Shown here in pieces: positions 46,462 to 55,734 of a stretch of DNA of 57,735 nt (position 1 is the first letter of the stretch; each line of letters begins with the position of its first letter). The stretch is taken from NCBI GenBank assembly GCA_016841645.1, contig JAENYS010000016.1:1-57735 (forward strand), written 5' to 3'. The stretch is from Desulfoscipio geothermicus. GTDB lineage: Bacteria; Bacillota; Desulfotomaculia; Desulfotomaculales; Desulfallaceae. A model generated the notes under the pieces. The model was given only the letters and a program-made list of their open reading frames with translations, ran no database searches and had not been told where the DNA came from. The position numbers were made by a program, and so were the translations under genes.

Positions 46462-46489
46462 TGACAACTCCTTCGTGTTTTGTATAAAA
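46462..46489 (+). promoter_or_regulatory. promoter of the first IclR gene
   Basis: TTGACA and TATAAA separated by 16 nt, about 50 nt before the start codon. Confidence 0.65.
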
Positions 46490-46537
46490 TTTTGAAAAGG
46501 TTATTTGAATAATACTGTTTAAGGAGATTCGATTTAG

Positions 46538-47338
46538 ATGGCTAAACAAAGCACCAATGGGGATGATGCCAAAACAGTTCAAGCAGTGGAAAGAGCTTTA
46601 TTTATATTGGAAACCTTGGCCGAGGCGGGTATTCCAATTACTATTACCGAAATAGCCCATAAAACAAGTCTTACCCTGGGTACTACCCACCGGCTTTTAT
46701 ACACCATGACGCAAAGAGGTTTTGTTGAACAAAATACCGAAAACAGTAAGTACCGGCTGGGAATAAAAGCATTTCAAGTAGGCAGTGCGGCAGCATATTT
46801 CAAAGATCTGCGTTCTGTGGCCCGCCCGGTCATGGAAGACTTGCAGCAAAAGTATAATGAAACAGTTAATTTAGCCACTCTGGACAGCACCGAAGTGGTT
46901 TATGTGGATCAGGTGGAATCAACCAATATGGTGCTGGTTAGGATGTTTGCCCGTACAGGTAACCGCGGTCCTGCTTATTGCACAGGCTCAGGAAAGGTTC
47001 TACTTTCCAGCTTGCCCCAGGACAAGCTAAAGGATTTAGTATACAACATGGAATTAAAGAAGTTTTCCAATGAAACTATTACTGAGCCTGAACTACTTAT
47101 GAAAGAACTTAACCAGGTAAAGCGCGATGGATATGCCCTGGACCTTGGAGAGCGGGATGAAGGAGTACGGTGCGTAGCTGCCCCAATTAATAATTTCGAA
47201 GGAAAGGTTGTAGCTGCACTTAGCATTTCAGGGCCCAGTATTCGTATCACCACACCATTTATCAAGAATGAGCTGGTGGATGCCATAAAGAATGCCGCAA
47301 AAACAATATCTATTCAGTTAGGCTATAATGGGAATTAA
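46538..47338 (+). CDS. IclR-family transcriptional regulator
   Basis: 266-residue regulator: N-terminal winged helix (TVQAVERALFILETLAEAGI, TLGTTHRLLYTM) and C-terminal effector domain (YVDQVES, YCTGSGKVLLSSL, RCVAAPI, LSISGPSIRI). Divergent from gdhA and upstream of the glutamate-synthase-like gene. Strongly similar to the second IclR gene at 49492, so the two are duplicates. AAGGAG precedes the ATG. Confidence 0.93.
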   Translation: MAKQSTNGDDAKTVQAVERALFILETLAEAGIPITITEIAHKTSLTLGTTHRLLYTMTQRGFVEQNTENSKYRLGIKAFQVGSAAAYFKDLRSVARPVMEDLQQKYNETVNLATLDSTEVVYVDQVESTNMVLVRMFARTGNRGPAYCTGSGKVLLSSLPQDKLKDLVYNMELKKFSNETITEPELLMKELNQVKRDGYALDLGERDEGVRCVAAPINNFEGKVVAALSISGPSIRITTPFIKNELVDAIKNAAKTISIQLGYNGN

Positions 47339-47364
47339 TTAACATTCGGATATGTAATTGAAGG

Positions 47365-47401
47365 AGAGAGAATGGCCTTTTTAAGACTAGGCTCTCTTTT
47401 T
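47365..47401 (+). terminator. terminator of the first IclR gene
   Basis: AGAGA...GCCT pairs with AGGC-TCTCT, followed by TTTTT, about 30 nt after the stop. Confidence 0.7.
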
Positions 47402-47663
47402 GATTTGCAATGTATTATATTTGACCAATTACCTCTATTTTCCATTGATTATAGATTTCAATTCATTTTGATTGTTATCTAATCGCCCTTTACCCTTTCA
47501 TCTCTCCTCTATAATCCTACGTTTTTCAAAGCTTGAGTTAAAAAAGCAATATACGTCTTTAAAATATACTATTTGCTTTGTAGTTTTCCAGCTAGTGAAA
47601 TAGTATACCGTTTTATTTAAATTTATATTGAATGTCTCACCTGTGTATACAAAGTACAATTTC

Positions 47664-47748
47664 CACGATATGAAATGCAATAAACCTGTATTGTGTATGC
47701 AATATTCATCTACGATACAGGTTTTGCTCATAAAGATTTCATATCGTG
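47664..47748. repeat. nested perfect inverted repeats
   Basis: Outer arms CACGATATGAAAT (47664-47676) and ATTTCATATCGTG (47736-47748); inner arms AAACCTGTA (47682-47690) and TACAGGTTT (47716-47724). All perfect. They could form a cruciform or be paired operator half-sites. Confidence 0.75.
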
Positions 47749-47751
47749 AAA
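47737..47751. promoter_or_regulatory. candidate IclR operator upstream of the promoter
   Basis: TTTCATATCGTGAAA, 15-bp palindrome with perfect 5-bp arms, ending 10 nt before the -35 box at 47762. Confidence 0.5.
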
Positions 47752-47761
47752 ACATTTTCTA

Positions 47762-47790
47762 TTGACTGGCTAGTTGGCAAAAGCTAAAAT
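47762..47790 (+). promoter_or_regulatory. promoter of the glutamate-synthase-like gene
   Basis: TTGACT and TAAAAT separated by exactly 17 nt, about 80 nt before the start codon. Confidence 0.7.
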
Positions 47791-47811
47791 ATCTTAAGAT
47801 AGTGAAATACA

Positions 47812-47828
47812 CTTTCACAACATGAAAA
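47812..47828. promoter_or_regulatory. candidate IclR operator downstream of the transcription start
   Basis: GTGAAATACACTTTCAC, perfect 6-bp arms with a 5-nt centre, placed where a bound protein would block elongation. Confidence 0.5.
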
Positions 47829-47872
47829 TGTACAGCGATGTACACCAACTAGACGAGGAGGTCTGATGATTA

Positions 47873-49453
47873 ATGGGTTATAGTAACGGAATCAATGCTA
47901 GTTCAGCAACACTAACGAAAAACAGAACACCGGGTAATGTTTGTTCCTCCAGCGGCTTATGCGCAACCTGTATTGATGGTTGCCCAGGCCTTTGTGAAGT
48001 AGGCAAATCAGCCTACCGGGGGCGGGAACTTATCTATCCCCAGCCTTTTGGCAATACAACCAGCGCTTCCCAGAAGGAGTACCCAGTTGATCTATCACAC
48101 TTAAACATTATGGGTACAGCTGTTGGCGCATATGGGATCGAGGCCGATAGCGACAAGGCCACATTCCCGGCTGTCAATATAGAATCAGAAATCGGTTCTA
48201 CCAATGCTATTAAGCTTAAGCTGCCCATTGTAATACCTGGTCTTGGTTCAACCAGGGTAGCCAAAGATAACTGGGATGGCCTGGCAATTGGAGCGGCCAT
48301 ATCTGGTATTGTCCTGACCATTGGTGAAAATGTCTGCGGCATGGACCCCGATGGGGAGATTAAAGATGGTCGTGTGGTTAAATCCCCGGACATGGCACGC
48401 CGGGTTAAGCTATTCCAAGAATGGTACAACGGATACGGCGCTATTGTGGTGCAGTTTAATGTTGAGGATACACGCCTTAAAGTGGCTGAGTATGCAATAA
48501 ACGAGCTGGGCGTGGAAGCAGTAGAAATTAAGTGGGGCCAAGGTGCCAAGGATATCGGCGGTGAAGTAAAGCTTCCCTCAATCGAGAGAGCCCGGCAGCT
48601 TAAATCCCGTGGCTATATTGTATTCCCGGATCCGGAAAACCCAGATGTACAGCAAAGTTTTGCCCAGGGATCCTTGAAGGAATTTGAACGGCATTCTCGC
48701 ATTGGCATGGTTGATGAGGAATCCTTTATGGCCCGGGTGGCTGAACTACGCAGCCTGGGAGCCAAACATGTTATGCTGAAAACCGGTGCTTACCGCCCGG
48801 CGGATCTGGCAAGGGCTGTTAAATTTGCTTCACTGGCTAAACTGGACCTTCTAACCATTGATGGTGCTGGTGGCGGCACAGGTATGAGCCCGTGGCGGAT
48901 GATGAACGAATGGGGCGTGCCCACTGTCTACCTGGAAGCACTGCTGTATCAATACATGGAACGCATTAAAGCCAAAGGCATGTATGTGCCCAAGATAGCT
49001 GTAGCCGGTGGCTTCTCACTGGAAGATCATATGTATAAGGGTCTGGCTCTGGCTGCGCCATACGTTAAAGCCATCGGCATGGCCCGTGCTCCTCTGGCCG
49101 CAGCTATGGTTGGCAAAACTATCGGTAATTACGTAAAAGATGGCAAAGTGCCTGCCGATATGGCCAATAAGTACGGCAATACCGTTGAGCAAATCTTTAC
49201 CGCCAATACAGCCTTGAAAGAGAAATTTGGTGCTGATGCGGCCAGAATTCCGGCCACTGCCATTGGCGTTTATAATTATTTCGACCGTCTGGGCGTGGGT
49301 CTGCAGCAGCTGATGTGCGGTGCTCGCAAATTCAGCCTCGATAATATCACCAGGGATGACCTGGCCAGCATTACCCGTGAAGCAGCAGATGTCACAGGTA
49401 TACCCTACATCATGGATGTAGATGCCAAAGAAGTGGAACAGATATTGGGTTAA
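47873..49453 (+). CDS. glutamate synthase-like FMN-binding protein
   Basis: 526-residue protein of the GltB FMN-domain family, the TIM-barrel part that makes glutamate from 2-oxoglutarate and ammonia derived from glutamine. An unusual cysteine-rich N-terminus (NVCSSSGLCATCIDGCPGLC) may bind an iron-sulfur centre. The barrel carries the FMN site LTIDGAGGGTGMSPW and the IAVAGGF segment. It lacks the glutaminase domain and GltD partner of normal GOGAT, so the ammonia and electron donors are unknown. GAGGAGG precedes the ATG. Placed between two IclR genes. Confidence 0.85.
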   Translation: MGYSNGINASSATLTKNRTPGNVCSSSGLCATCIDGCPGLCEVGKSAYRGRELIYPQPFGNTTSASQKEYPVDLSHLNIMGTAVGAYGIEADSDKATFPAVNIESEIGSTNAIKLKLPIVIPGLGSTRVAKDNWDGLAIGAAISGIVLTIGENVCGMDPDGEIKDGRVVKSPDMARRVKLFQEWYNGYGAIVVQFNVEDTRLKVAEYAINELGVEAVEIKWGQGAKDIGGEVKLPSIERARQLKSRGYIVFPDPENPDVQQSFAQGSLKEFERHSRIGMVDEESFMARVAELRSLGAKHVMLKTGAYRPADLARAVKFASLAKLDLLTIDGAGGGTGMSPWRMMNEWGVPTVYLEALLYQYMERIKAKGMYVPKIAVAGGFSLEDHMYKGLALAAPYVKAIGMARAPLAAAMVGKTIGNYVKDGKVPADMANKYGNTVEQIFTANTALKEKFGADAARIPATAIGVYNYFDRLGVGLQQLMCGARKFSLDNITRDDLASITREAADVTGIPYIMDVDAKEVEQILG

Positions 49454-49491
49454 TTAAGTTAAACCAAGGTTAGCTAAGGAGAGGTTGTCCC

Positions 49492-50286
49492 ATGCCAAAG
49501 GGCAATGAACGAAAAGCAAAAACAGTTCAGTCGGTGGATCGCACGCTGGCTATCTTAGAAACTCTGGCCAGTTACAGGGAACCGATATCACTAACTATGC
49601 TCAGCGTTAAACTTGGGCTGAATATTAGTACGGTACACCGCCTGCTCAATACACTTATTATTGCTGGGTTTGTAGAGCAAGAGCCTAACCAGGGGCATTA
49701 TCGCCTGGGCCTGAAAACCTTTGAAATAGGCAACGCTGCTCTGTATAATCTTGACATTCGCTCTATTGCCAAACCCTATCTTAAAGAATTGGTAGATAGG
49801 TGTAGTGAAACAGCCAACCTTTCTGTGCTCAATCATGGTGACGTAGTATATATTGATCAGGTAGAATCACCTAATATAGTAAAAATGTTTGCTCAACCCG
49901 GGACTAGGGGGCCGGCCTACTGCACGGCCTGCGGGAAAGTGCTGCTGGCCGCCCTGATCCCGGGCGAAGTAAACCAAATTATCAAAGAAACCAAGTTCTT
50001 TAAATATACCGACAGCACCATTACCGATCCTGAACTATTGAAAGAAGAAATAGACAAAGTTCGACAGCAGAGTTATGCTATAGATTTTGGTGAATTGGAA
50101 GAGGGGGTGCAATGTGTGGCAGCGCCCATACGCAATCATGAAGGTAAGACCATTGCAGCAATTAGCGTCTCAGGGCCGGAAACCCGCATCAGCCAAGTTT
50201 TTTCCCAAGCCGAATTAATAAAACTAATTATAGAGGCAGCTAATCGTATATCTCTCCAGTTGGGCTTTTTTAGGGGTCAGGCTTAA
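49492..50286 (+). CDS. IclR-family transcriptional regulator
   Basis: 264-residue paralogue of the regulator at 46538, with the same winged helix (TVQSVDRTLAILETLASYRE) and effector domain (YIDQVES, YCTACGKVLLAAL, QCVAAPIRNHEGKT). 38 nt after the glutamate-synthase-like gene and probably co-transcribed with it. Its last codons (RGQA, stop) are provided by a GGGGTCAG repeat. Confidence 0.93.
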   Translation: MPKGNERKAKTVQSVDRTLAILETLASYREPISLTMLSVKLGLNISTVHRLLNTLIIAGFVEQEPNQGHYRLGLKTFEIGNAALYNLDIRSIAKPYLKELVDRCSETANLSVLNHGDVVYIDQVESPNIVKMFAQPGTRGPAYCTACGKVLLAALIPGEVNQIIKETKFFKYTDSTITDPELLKEEIDKVRQQSYAIDFGELEEGVQCVAAPIRNHEGKTIAAISVSGPETRISQVFSQAELIKLIIEAANRISLQLGFFRGQA

Positions 50287-50335
50287 ACTTTCTTAAACTA
50301 ATTTCAATATTTAGATATATAAATCTTATTGCTTC
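50273..50335 (+). repeat. GGGGTCAG-type repeat at the end of the second IclR gene
   Basis: GGGGTCAGGCTTAAACTTTC and about 40 more bases align with 53234-53296 (23 of the first 25 bases identical). It contains the stop codon of the IclR gene. Confidence 0.7.
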
Positions 50336-50686
50336 TGAACGACACTGAGAATTTTCGACGTCTACACATCACCTTTCGCTACTTTTTGAATGTTTGAACC
50401 GTCCTTATAGCCAATCTAACCTTTAAAGTATGCTGTATTGTGATCAATTACTATCGCAATTGGGTAAGCATAATTCGAGAGTACTCCCGTATCTACAACG
50501 GGGGTACTTTTAATAATAATCATAACAATACATATTCATCTTTCATTAAAATTCCTATTCTGGTTTTAATTAAATAATAATAATTGTTAAATTGTGGTTA
50601 TATCCAATTTTATTAAATATTTTCGTCTATAACAGAACCGTTAATATGGGAATTATATTTGACGCTTTGGCTAAAGGAGGTGCGCT
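50336..50686. other. intergenic region with terminator
   Basis: 350 bases without a gene; a terminator hairpin lies at 50480-50511 and the remainder is AT-rich with no other recognised signal. Confidence 0.6.
50480..50511 (+). terminator. intrinsic terminator
   Basis: AGTACTCCCG pairs with CGGGGGTACT (one bulge), followed by TTTTAATAAT. Confidence 0.75.
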
Positions 50687-53248
50687 ATGGACATCAACAA
50701 CAAGGTAAGTACTGGCTTAAAGGGTTTTGACCAGGCCGTTGATATGCTGCGGTTGGGCGATAATGTGGTGTGGCAGGTGGATACAGCCTCTGATTACCGG
50801 AAAATTGTTGAACCCTATGTAGCACAGGCCAGGCTGGTCCAAAGAAAGCTGGTTTACGTTCGTTTTGGCAGCCATGCGCCGCTGCTGGAGGACAGTCCGG
50901 AGATAAAAACTTATCATTTGGAAGCACAAAATGGGTTTGAAAACTTTGCCACAGCAGTGCACAGCCTGGTAGATCAGGAAGGGCACAAAACCTTTTATGT
51001 TTTTGATTGCCTAAGTGATTTATTGGAATACTGGTATTCTGATTTAATGATCAGCAATTTTTTTAAGGTGTCTTGCCCGTTTCTACATGAATTGGACACT
51101 ATAGCTTATTTTGCCATCAAACGCAATGTTCACACTTATAGCACTATTGCGTGTATCCGTGAAACGACACAGCTGTTGCTTGATTTATACCAAGTAAAAA
51201 ACAATTTATATATCCACCCCCTTAAAGTTTGGCAGCGATATTCGCCCACCATGTTTTTTCCGCATTTAATTCAGGGCCAGGAGGCTGTCTGCATCACGGC
51301 CAGTTCCGAGGCCGCCGAGCTGTTCTCTAGTATTAACCGCGGTGAGGAAAGACTGGATTACTGGGATGTAGTTTTTAACCAGGGTAAAGCTGCGCTTGCT
51401 CTCAGTCCGGAAGAACAGGAAAAAGCCAAAAGGCTTCTAATGACCCTGCTTATCGGCAGCAATTCCAGAATGTTCGAGCTGTGTGACCGGTACTTTACCC
51501 TGAAGGACATCTTAAACATCGCATCAAGAGAAGTAGGGTCGGGCTTTATCGGCGGAAAGAGCGTTGGTATGTTGGTAGCCAGAAAAATTTTGGAACAGGA
51601 AGGTTATGATCGTTTTATTCCATATTTAGAGCCTCATGACTCTTATTATCTTGGGTCGGATGTTTTCTACACGTATCTTGTGCAAAACGGCTGTTGGAAG
51701 TTGCGTACCAGGCAGAAGACTAAAAAAGGCTATTTCAAGTACGCGTCCGAATTGAAGGAGAAAATTTTAAACGGTAAGTTTTCGGAATCAATGCGGGAAA
51801 AATTTATGCGCATGCTGGAATACTTCGGTCAATCACCTATTATAGTGCGTTCCAGTTCACTATTGGAGGATAATTTCGGCAATACATTTGCCGGGAAATA
51901 TGAAAGCGTGTTCTGCGTGAATCAGGGTATCCCCGAAGAACGCTACGCTGCTTTTGAACAAGCGATTCGTACTGTTTATGCCAGCACTATGAATGAGGAT
52001 GCGCTGGCCTACCGCATGAATCGTGGTCTTTTTGATAAGGATGAGCAGATGGCTATCCTAGTGCAGCGGGTGTCCGGGGATTATTATGATGAAAAATTTT
52101 TCCCCCATATTGCAGGGGTGGGCAACTCCTCCAACCTTTATGTTTGGGACAAAAGCATGGATATCAACGCGGGCATGCTGCGCCTGGTCTTTGGGCTGGG
52201 CACCAGGGCGGTGGAAAGAACTTTTGACGATTATGCCAAAATTGTTTGCCTGGATAAGCCTTTACGCACACCTCCGATAAATTGCGATGATAAAAAGAAA
52301 TTTTCCCAGCATTATGTGGATGTGCTCTCTTTAAAAGAAAACACATTAACCAGCCAAAGCTGGGAACAGGTTGTTAATGAAGATATCAAAGTTGACAAAA
52401 ACCTGTTTATCTCATGGGACCACCAGACAGCCAATCGCCTGCGCGAGCTTGGCTATACCAGCAATCACCCGGCTTATATCCTTGATTTTTATAAACTGCT
52501 TAAAGATACCGAATTTCCAGGTCTGATACGAGAAATGCTGGCACTGTTGTCCAAAATTTATGATTACCCTGTGGATATTGAGTTTACAGCTAATTTTACA
52601 CCGGGCAACCGTTTTAAGGTCAATCTTCTGCAATGCCGCCCCCTTAAGACCAAGGGCCTGGGTAATGCGGTGCAGATGCCTGAATTGGTAGATAAGCAGG
52701 ACTGTTTCTTCTCCACGCGAGGTAATTTCATGGGCGGAAACGTGCGATTACCTGTTGATTTTGTTGTTTATGTACATGCGCAGGCTTATGCGGAACTTAA
52801 TGAACAAAGAAAAAGCGCCGTGGCTAGGCAGATTGGCCTACTCAATACCGCATTGCAAGGGAAAAACGTCATGCTGGTAGGCCCGGGCAGATGGGGGACC
52901 ACCACTTCGTCACTGGGTGTACCAGTACATTTTACAGAGCTGTGCAATATGTCGGTCATTTGCGAGGTAGCCTCCTGCGAAGCAGGATGTACACCTGAGC
53001 TGTCTTATGGTACCCACTTTTTTCAGAACCTGGTGGAGGCGGACATTTTTTATGTGGCCATTTTTGACGGACAGGAGGATGTTGTGTTTCACCCTGAGCG
53101 CATCTTAAAAAAAGAAAATATGCTTATAACCCTTTTACCTCAATGCATTCAGTTTGCAGACGTAATCCATGTTTCACAAACAGATGGCCTGGTATTGTTC
53201 TCAGATATTGTAACCCAGAAGCTGTTATGCAAAGGGGTCAGGCTTTAA
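50687..53248 (+). CDS. PEP-synthase/PPDK-like nucleotide-binding protein with KaiC-like N-terminal region
   Basis: 853 residues. The first ~200 look like a KaiC/RecA-fold domain (GLKGFDQAVDMLRLGDNVVW) but without a P-loop. Residues about 280-660 match the PEP/pyruvate-binding ATP-grasp part of PEP synthase and PPDK (GFIGGKSVGM, VRSSSLLEDNFGNTFAGKYE, VNLLQCRPLK). The phospho-histidine swivelling domain and the PEP TIM barrel are absent; the last ~170 residues are of unknown type with VMLVGPGRWGTT. It is thus not a complete PEP synthase and its phospho-acceptor is unknown. AAAGGAGG precedes the ATG. The final GVRL and stop come from a GGGGTCAG repeat. Confidence 0.8.
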   Translation: MDINNKVSTGLKGFDQAVDMLRLGDNVVWQVDTASDYRKIVEPYVAQARLVQRKLVYVRFGSHAPLLEDSPEIKTYHLEAQNGFENFATAVHSLVDQEGHKTFYVFDCLSDLLEYWYSDLMISNFFKVSCPFLHELDTIAYFAIKRNVHTYSTIACIRETTQLLLDLYQVKNNLYIHPLKVWQRYSPTMFFPHLIQGQEAVCITASSEAAELFSSINRGEERLDYWDVVFNQGKAALALSPEEQEKAKRLLMTLLIGSNSRMFELCDRYFTLKDILNIASREVGSGFIGGKSVGMLVARKILEQEGYDRFIPYLEPHDSYYLGSDVFYTYLVQNGCWKLRTRQKTKKGYFKYASELKEKILNGKFSESMREKFMRMLEYFGQSPIIVRSSSLLEDNFGNTFAGKYESVFCVNQGIPEERYAAFEQAIRTVYASTMNEDALAYRMNRGLFDKDEQMAILVQRVSGDYYDEKFFPHIAGVGNSSNLYVWDKSMDINAGMLRLVFGLGTRAVERTFDDYAKIVCLDKPLRTPPINCDDKKKFSQHYVDVLSLKENTLTSQSWEQVVNEDIKVDKNLFISWDHQTANRLRELGYTSNHPAYILDFYKLLKDTEFPGLIREMLALLSKIYDYPVDIEFTANFTPGNRFKVNLLQCRPLKTKGLGNAVQMPELVDKQDCFFSTRGNFMGGNVRLPVDFVVYVHAQAYAELNEQRKSAVARQIGLLNTALQGKNVMLVGPGRWGTTTSSLGVPVHFTELCNMSVICEVASCEAGCTPELSYGTHFFQNLVEADIFYVAIFDGQEDVVFHPERILKKENMLITLLPQCIQFADVIHVSQTDGLVLFSDIVTQKLLCKGVRL

Positions 53249-54242
53249 CTTTTTTAAATTAACTACTATATTTGCATATTCAAATCCCTATTAGTGTTTC
53301 TTGCTGTCCTCTCTTTCTAAACTTATGGCCGCTAATCGAAAAACACTACTTATCTGTTGATGCAGGTTGAGTAGTCTATTACCAGAGGACTTACTATAGG
53401 CGTATACGCACGCCGGTTGCGTATCGCTTGCCTACTGCAAAAGACTACCTAATGCTTCTGTCTCTGTTATCGGTTCCCGGCAGGCCCGGTCCTGGCAAAC
53501 ATATGCGGTGGCCCGGCCGTCAATAGATTTCTGCTCCCGGGTAAATGGAGCCAGCTTTTCAAGCTGTACGCTATCCGGCCCGTTTTTTTCCCCTTCTGGA
53601 CGGTAGATGAGCACAGCACCGGTCGCATATTGCTGTTGTACCAATCGTAGCATTTCCGCCACCTGCGGGTCGTCCTTTTGGCCCGTAATGACAATTTCGC
53701 TGGTGGGTCCGCTAGCAAACAATAAGGCCGTCATAAAATATGCGTACCCCCTGGGATACTCGGCGGCTGTTCCGGCAAAAGCGTTTACTTGGCGCACAGC
53801 TAATTCTTCTAGCTCGCTGTCCCCGGTTATGGCAGCCAGCTGAAGCAGGTTAGCGGCCATTACGGAGTTGCCTGAAGGCATAGCGCTGTCATATATTTCC
53901 TTGGGACGGGCAATTAGTTGCTCGGAGTCGGTACCGTAAAAGAAAAATCCCCCATCCTCTTGATCCCAGAATAAATCCCGTACTTTATGGGTCAAATCAA
54001 TAGCCCTGCTCAGGTAAACCACTTGGAAAGTAGACCGGTACAATTCTAATAAACCCCAAATTAAAAAGGCATAGTCATCCAGGTAGCTGTTCAAGCCTGA
54101 TTCCCCATCCCGGTATCGGGCTAGCAACCGTCCATCCAGCCTCTGAAGTTTATTGCGAATAAACCGCTCTGCCTTTTCCGCCGCTTCCCGGCAGCGCACG
54201 TCTTCCAGCACAGCGGCCCCCCGGGCCAGGGCAGCGATCATC
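53225..54242. repeat. copy 1 of an exact 1,018-bp duplication
   Basis: Covers the last codons of the PEP-synthase-like gene, the intergenic region and the 3' 811 bp of the YyaL-type gene. Appears identical to 56491-57508 (offset 3,266). It begins with TTATGCAAAGGGGTCAG, just before the GGGGTCAG repeat. Confidence 0.95.
53234..53296 (+). repeat. GGGGTCAG-type repeat at the end of the PEP-synthase-like gene
   Basis: GGGGTCAGGCTTTAACTTTT and following bases, homologous to 50273-50335; supplies the GVRL codons and TAA. A third copy is carried by the duplication (56500). Confidence 0.7.
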
Positions 54243-55498
54243 AGCCCGTTCCAAGCCGTCAGCACCTTATCATCTTTAAACGGGTGTACCCTCTTGTCCC
54301 GGTGGGCAAACAGCTTCTGACGGCTATCTTCTAATAACTGCTGCAATGCACCGGTCTCCATACCTAGTTTTTGGGCGTATTCCTCTGGTAGAGCATTAAT
54401 TAAATTGGGTATACTGTGCCCTTCAAAATTACCGCTTTCAGTAATGTCATATACCCTACAATAAATATCCCCATTCTCACGCCCCAATACCTGGCGTACT
54501 TCGTCAGGGCTCCAAACATAAAATTTCCCCTCTACCCCTTCGGAATCGGCATCTTCGGCTGAATAAAACCCTCCCTCTGAGTGAGTCATATCCCTCAGCA
54601 CATAGGTGAATATTTGCCGTGCTGCTTCGGCATAAAAATCCTTTTGCGTGGCCTGGTAGGCTTCTAAAAATGCCATGGCCAGCAAGGCGTTGTCGTAGAG
54701 CATTTTTTCGAAATGAGGCACCAACCACTTTTCATCAGTGGAATAACGAGCGAAGCCAAAACCCACGTGGTCGTTAATGCCGCCCCGGTATATGGATTGC
54801 AGTGTCTTTTGGGCCATGTCAAGGGCAGAAGCTTCTCCGGTTTGTTTCCAGTAACGCATAAGAAAAAGCAGGTTATGCGGAGTAGGAAACTTGGGTGCGG
54901 AACCAAAGCCACCATATTGCTTGTCAAAGGACTGCTTGAACTGCTTATAGCCTCGGGTGGCTATATCAGTCAGCGGCTCGTCTGTCAAGCGTCCGCCCGG
55001 CTTAAACTGCACCTGCTCGGTAATCATCTGGCTGGTTTGGATGAGTTTATTCCAATCTTTAGCCCACTTATCAGCCACTTGCTCTAAAATATCCAACAGA
55101 CCGGCCCGCCCCCAGCGGGAACTTTTAGGAAAATATGTGCCGGCAAAGAACGGCTTTTTTCCCGGGGTCATTATTACCGTCAGCGGCCAGCCGCCCTGGC
55201 CGGTCAGCGCCTGGCAAACAGTCATGTATATTTGGTCAATATCCGGGCGTTCCTCCCTATCCACTTTTATGGCAACAAAATGGCGATTCAGTGCATCGCC
55301 CACTTCTTGATCTTCAAAGGATTCACGCTCCATTACATGACACCAGTGACAGGTGGAATAACCAATACTGACAAATAAAGGCTTATTTTCCCTCTTTGCT
55401 TTTTCAAAAGCTTCATCAGACCAGGGATACCAATCAATTGGGTTGTTTGCATGTTGGAGTAAGTATGGGCTTTTTTCTTTTGCAAGCCTATTTGGCAT
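53432..55498 (-). CDS. thioredoxin-domain protein of the YyaL/DUF255 family
   Basis: 688-residue protein: N-terminal thioredoxin-like DUF255 domain ([31 protein letters not shown] with Cys50 and Cys53) and a C-terminal alpha/alpha toroid similar to N-acylglucosamine epimerase/glycoside hydrolase folds ([37 protein letters not shown]). Widespread in bacteria, function unsettled. Its 3' part is duplicated downstream in the window. Confidence 0.92.
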   Translation of the reverse strand: MPNRLAKEKSPYLLQHANNPIDWYPWSDEAFEKAKRENKPLFVSIGYSTCHWCHVMERESFEDQEVGDALNRHFVAIKVDREERPDIDQIYMTVCQALTGQGGWPLTVIMTPGKKPFFAGTYFPKSSRWGRAGLLDILEQVADKWAKDWNKLIQTSQMITEQVQFKPGGRLTDEPLTDIATRGYKQFKQSFDKQYGGFGSAPKFPTPHNLLFLMRYWKQTGEASALDMAQKTLQSIYRGGINDHVGFGFARYSTDEKWLVPHFEKMLYDNALLAMAFLEAYQATQKDFYAEAARQIFTYVLRDMTHSEGGFYSAEDADSEGVEGKFYVWSPDEVRQVLGRENGDIYCRVYDITESGNFEGHSIPNLINALPEEYAQKLGMETGALQQLLEDSRQKLFAHRDKRVHPFKDDKVLTAWNGLMIAALARGAAVLEDVRCREAAEKAERFIRNKLQRLDGRLLARYRDGESGLNSYLDDYAFLIWGLLELYRSTFQVVYLSRAIDLTHKVRDLFWDQEDGGFFFYGTDSEQLIARPKEIYDSAMPSGNSVMAANLLQLAAITGDSELEELAVRQVNAFAGTAAEYPRGYAYFMTALLFASGPTSEIVITGQKDDPQVAEMLRLVQQQYATGAVLIYRPEGEKNGPDSVQLEKLAPFTREQKSIDGRATAYVCQDRACREPITETEALGSLLQ

Positions 55499-55659
55499 GT
55501 AATATATAACCTCCCGAAATCACATGTAATATGTACGTAAGTGCTTGGGTGTTTGGGGTTATTATCCCCAAAATGACTTATAAAATAAAGAACATTTCAA
55601 CGATTTTTGTCCTTGAATCATTTGCCCAATCTAAATAATTAAATACCCTAATTATACAG

Positions 55660-55707
55660 AAAAAAGTATAATCTCCTCCTCACTATTTGATGAGATTATA
55701 CTTTTTT
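55660..55707. terminator. strong bidirectional terminator
   Basis: Perfect 16-bp arms AAAAAAGTATAATCTC / GAGATTATACTTTTTT, between the 50-codon gene and the yyaL-type gene. Confidence 0.9.
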
Positions 55708-55734
55708 AAGTTAAGATAACTTTTTTCCGTGACA

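Larger units (their letters stand above)
46160..46537. other. divergent regulatory region between gdhA and the first IclR gene
   Basis: 378 bases without a gene. From left to right: gdhA leader hairpins, an ATCTCC/GGAGAT stem (about 46230-46245), an AT-rich stretch, a palindrome at 46348-46364, and the promoter of the IclR gene at 46462-46489. Confidence 0.7.
47402..47872. other. regulatory region upstream of the glutamate-synthase-like gene
   Basis: 470 AT-rich bases with no gene. Nested inverted repeats (47664-47748), two IclR-type palindromes and a good promoter are listed separately. An 85-codon frame on the minus strand overlaps these signals and is not coding-like. A TGTAC-AGCGAT-GTACA hairpin precedes the start codon. 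Confidence 0.6.

Noticed and set aside
47498-47755. 85-codon minus-strand frame
   Set aside because: It covers inverted repeats and operators, has no ribosome binding site and a composition unlike the neighbouring proteins.
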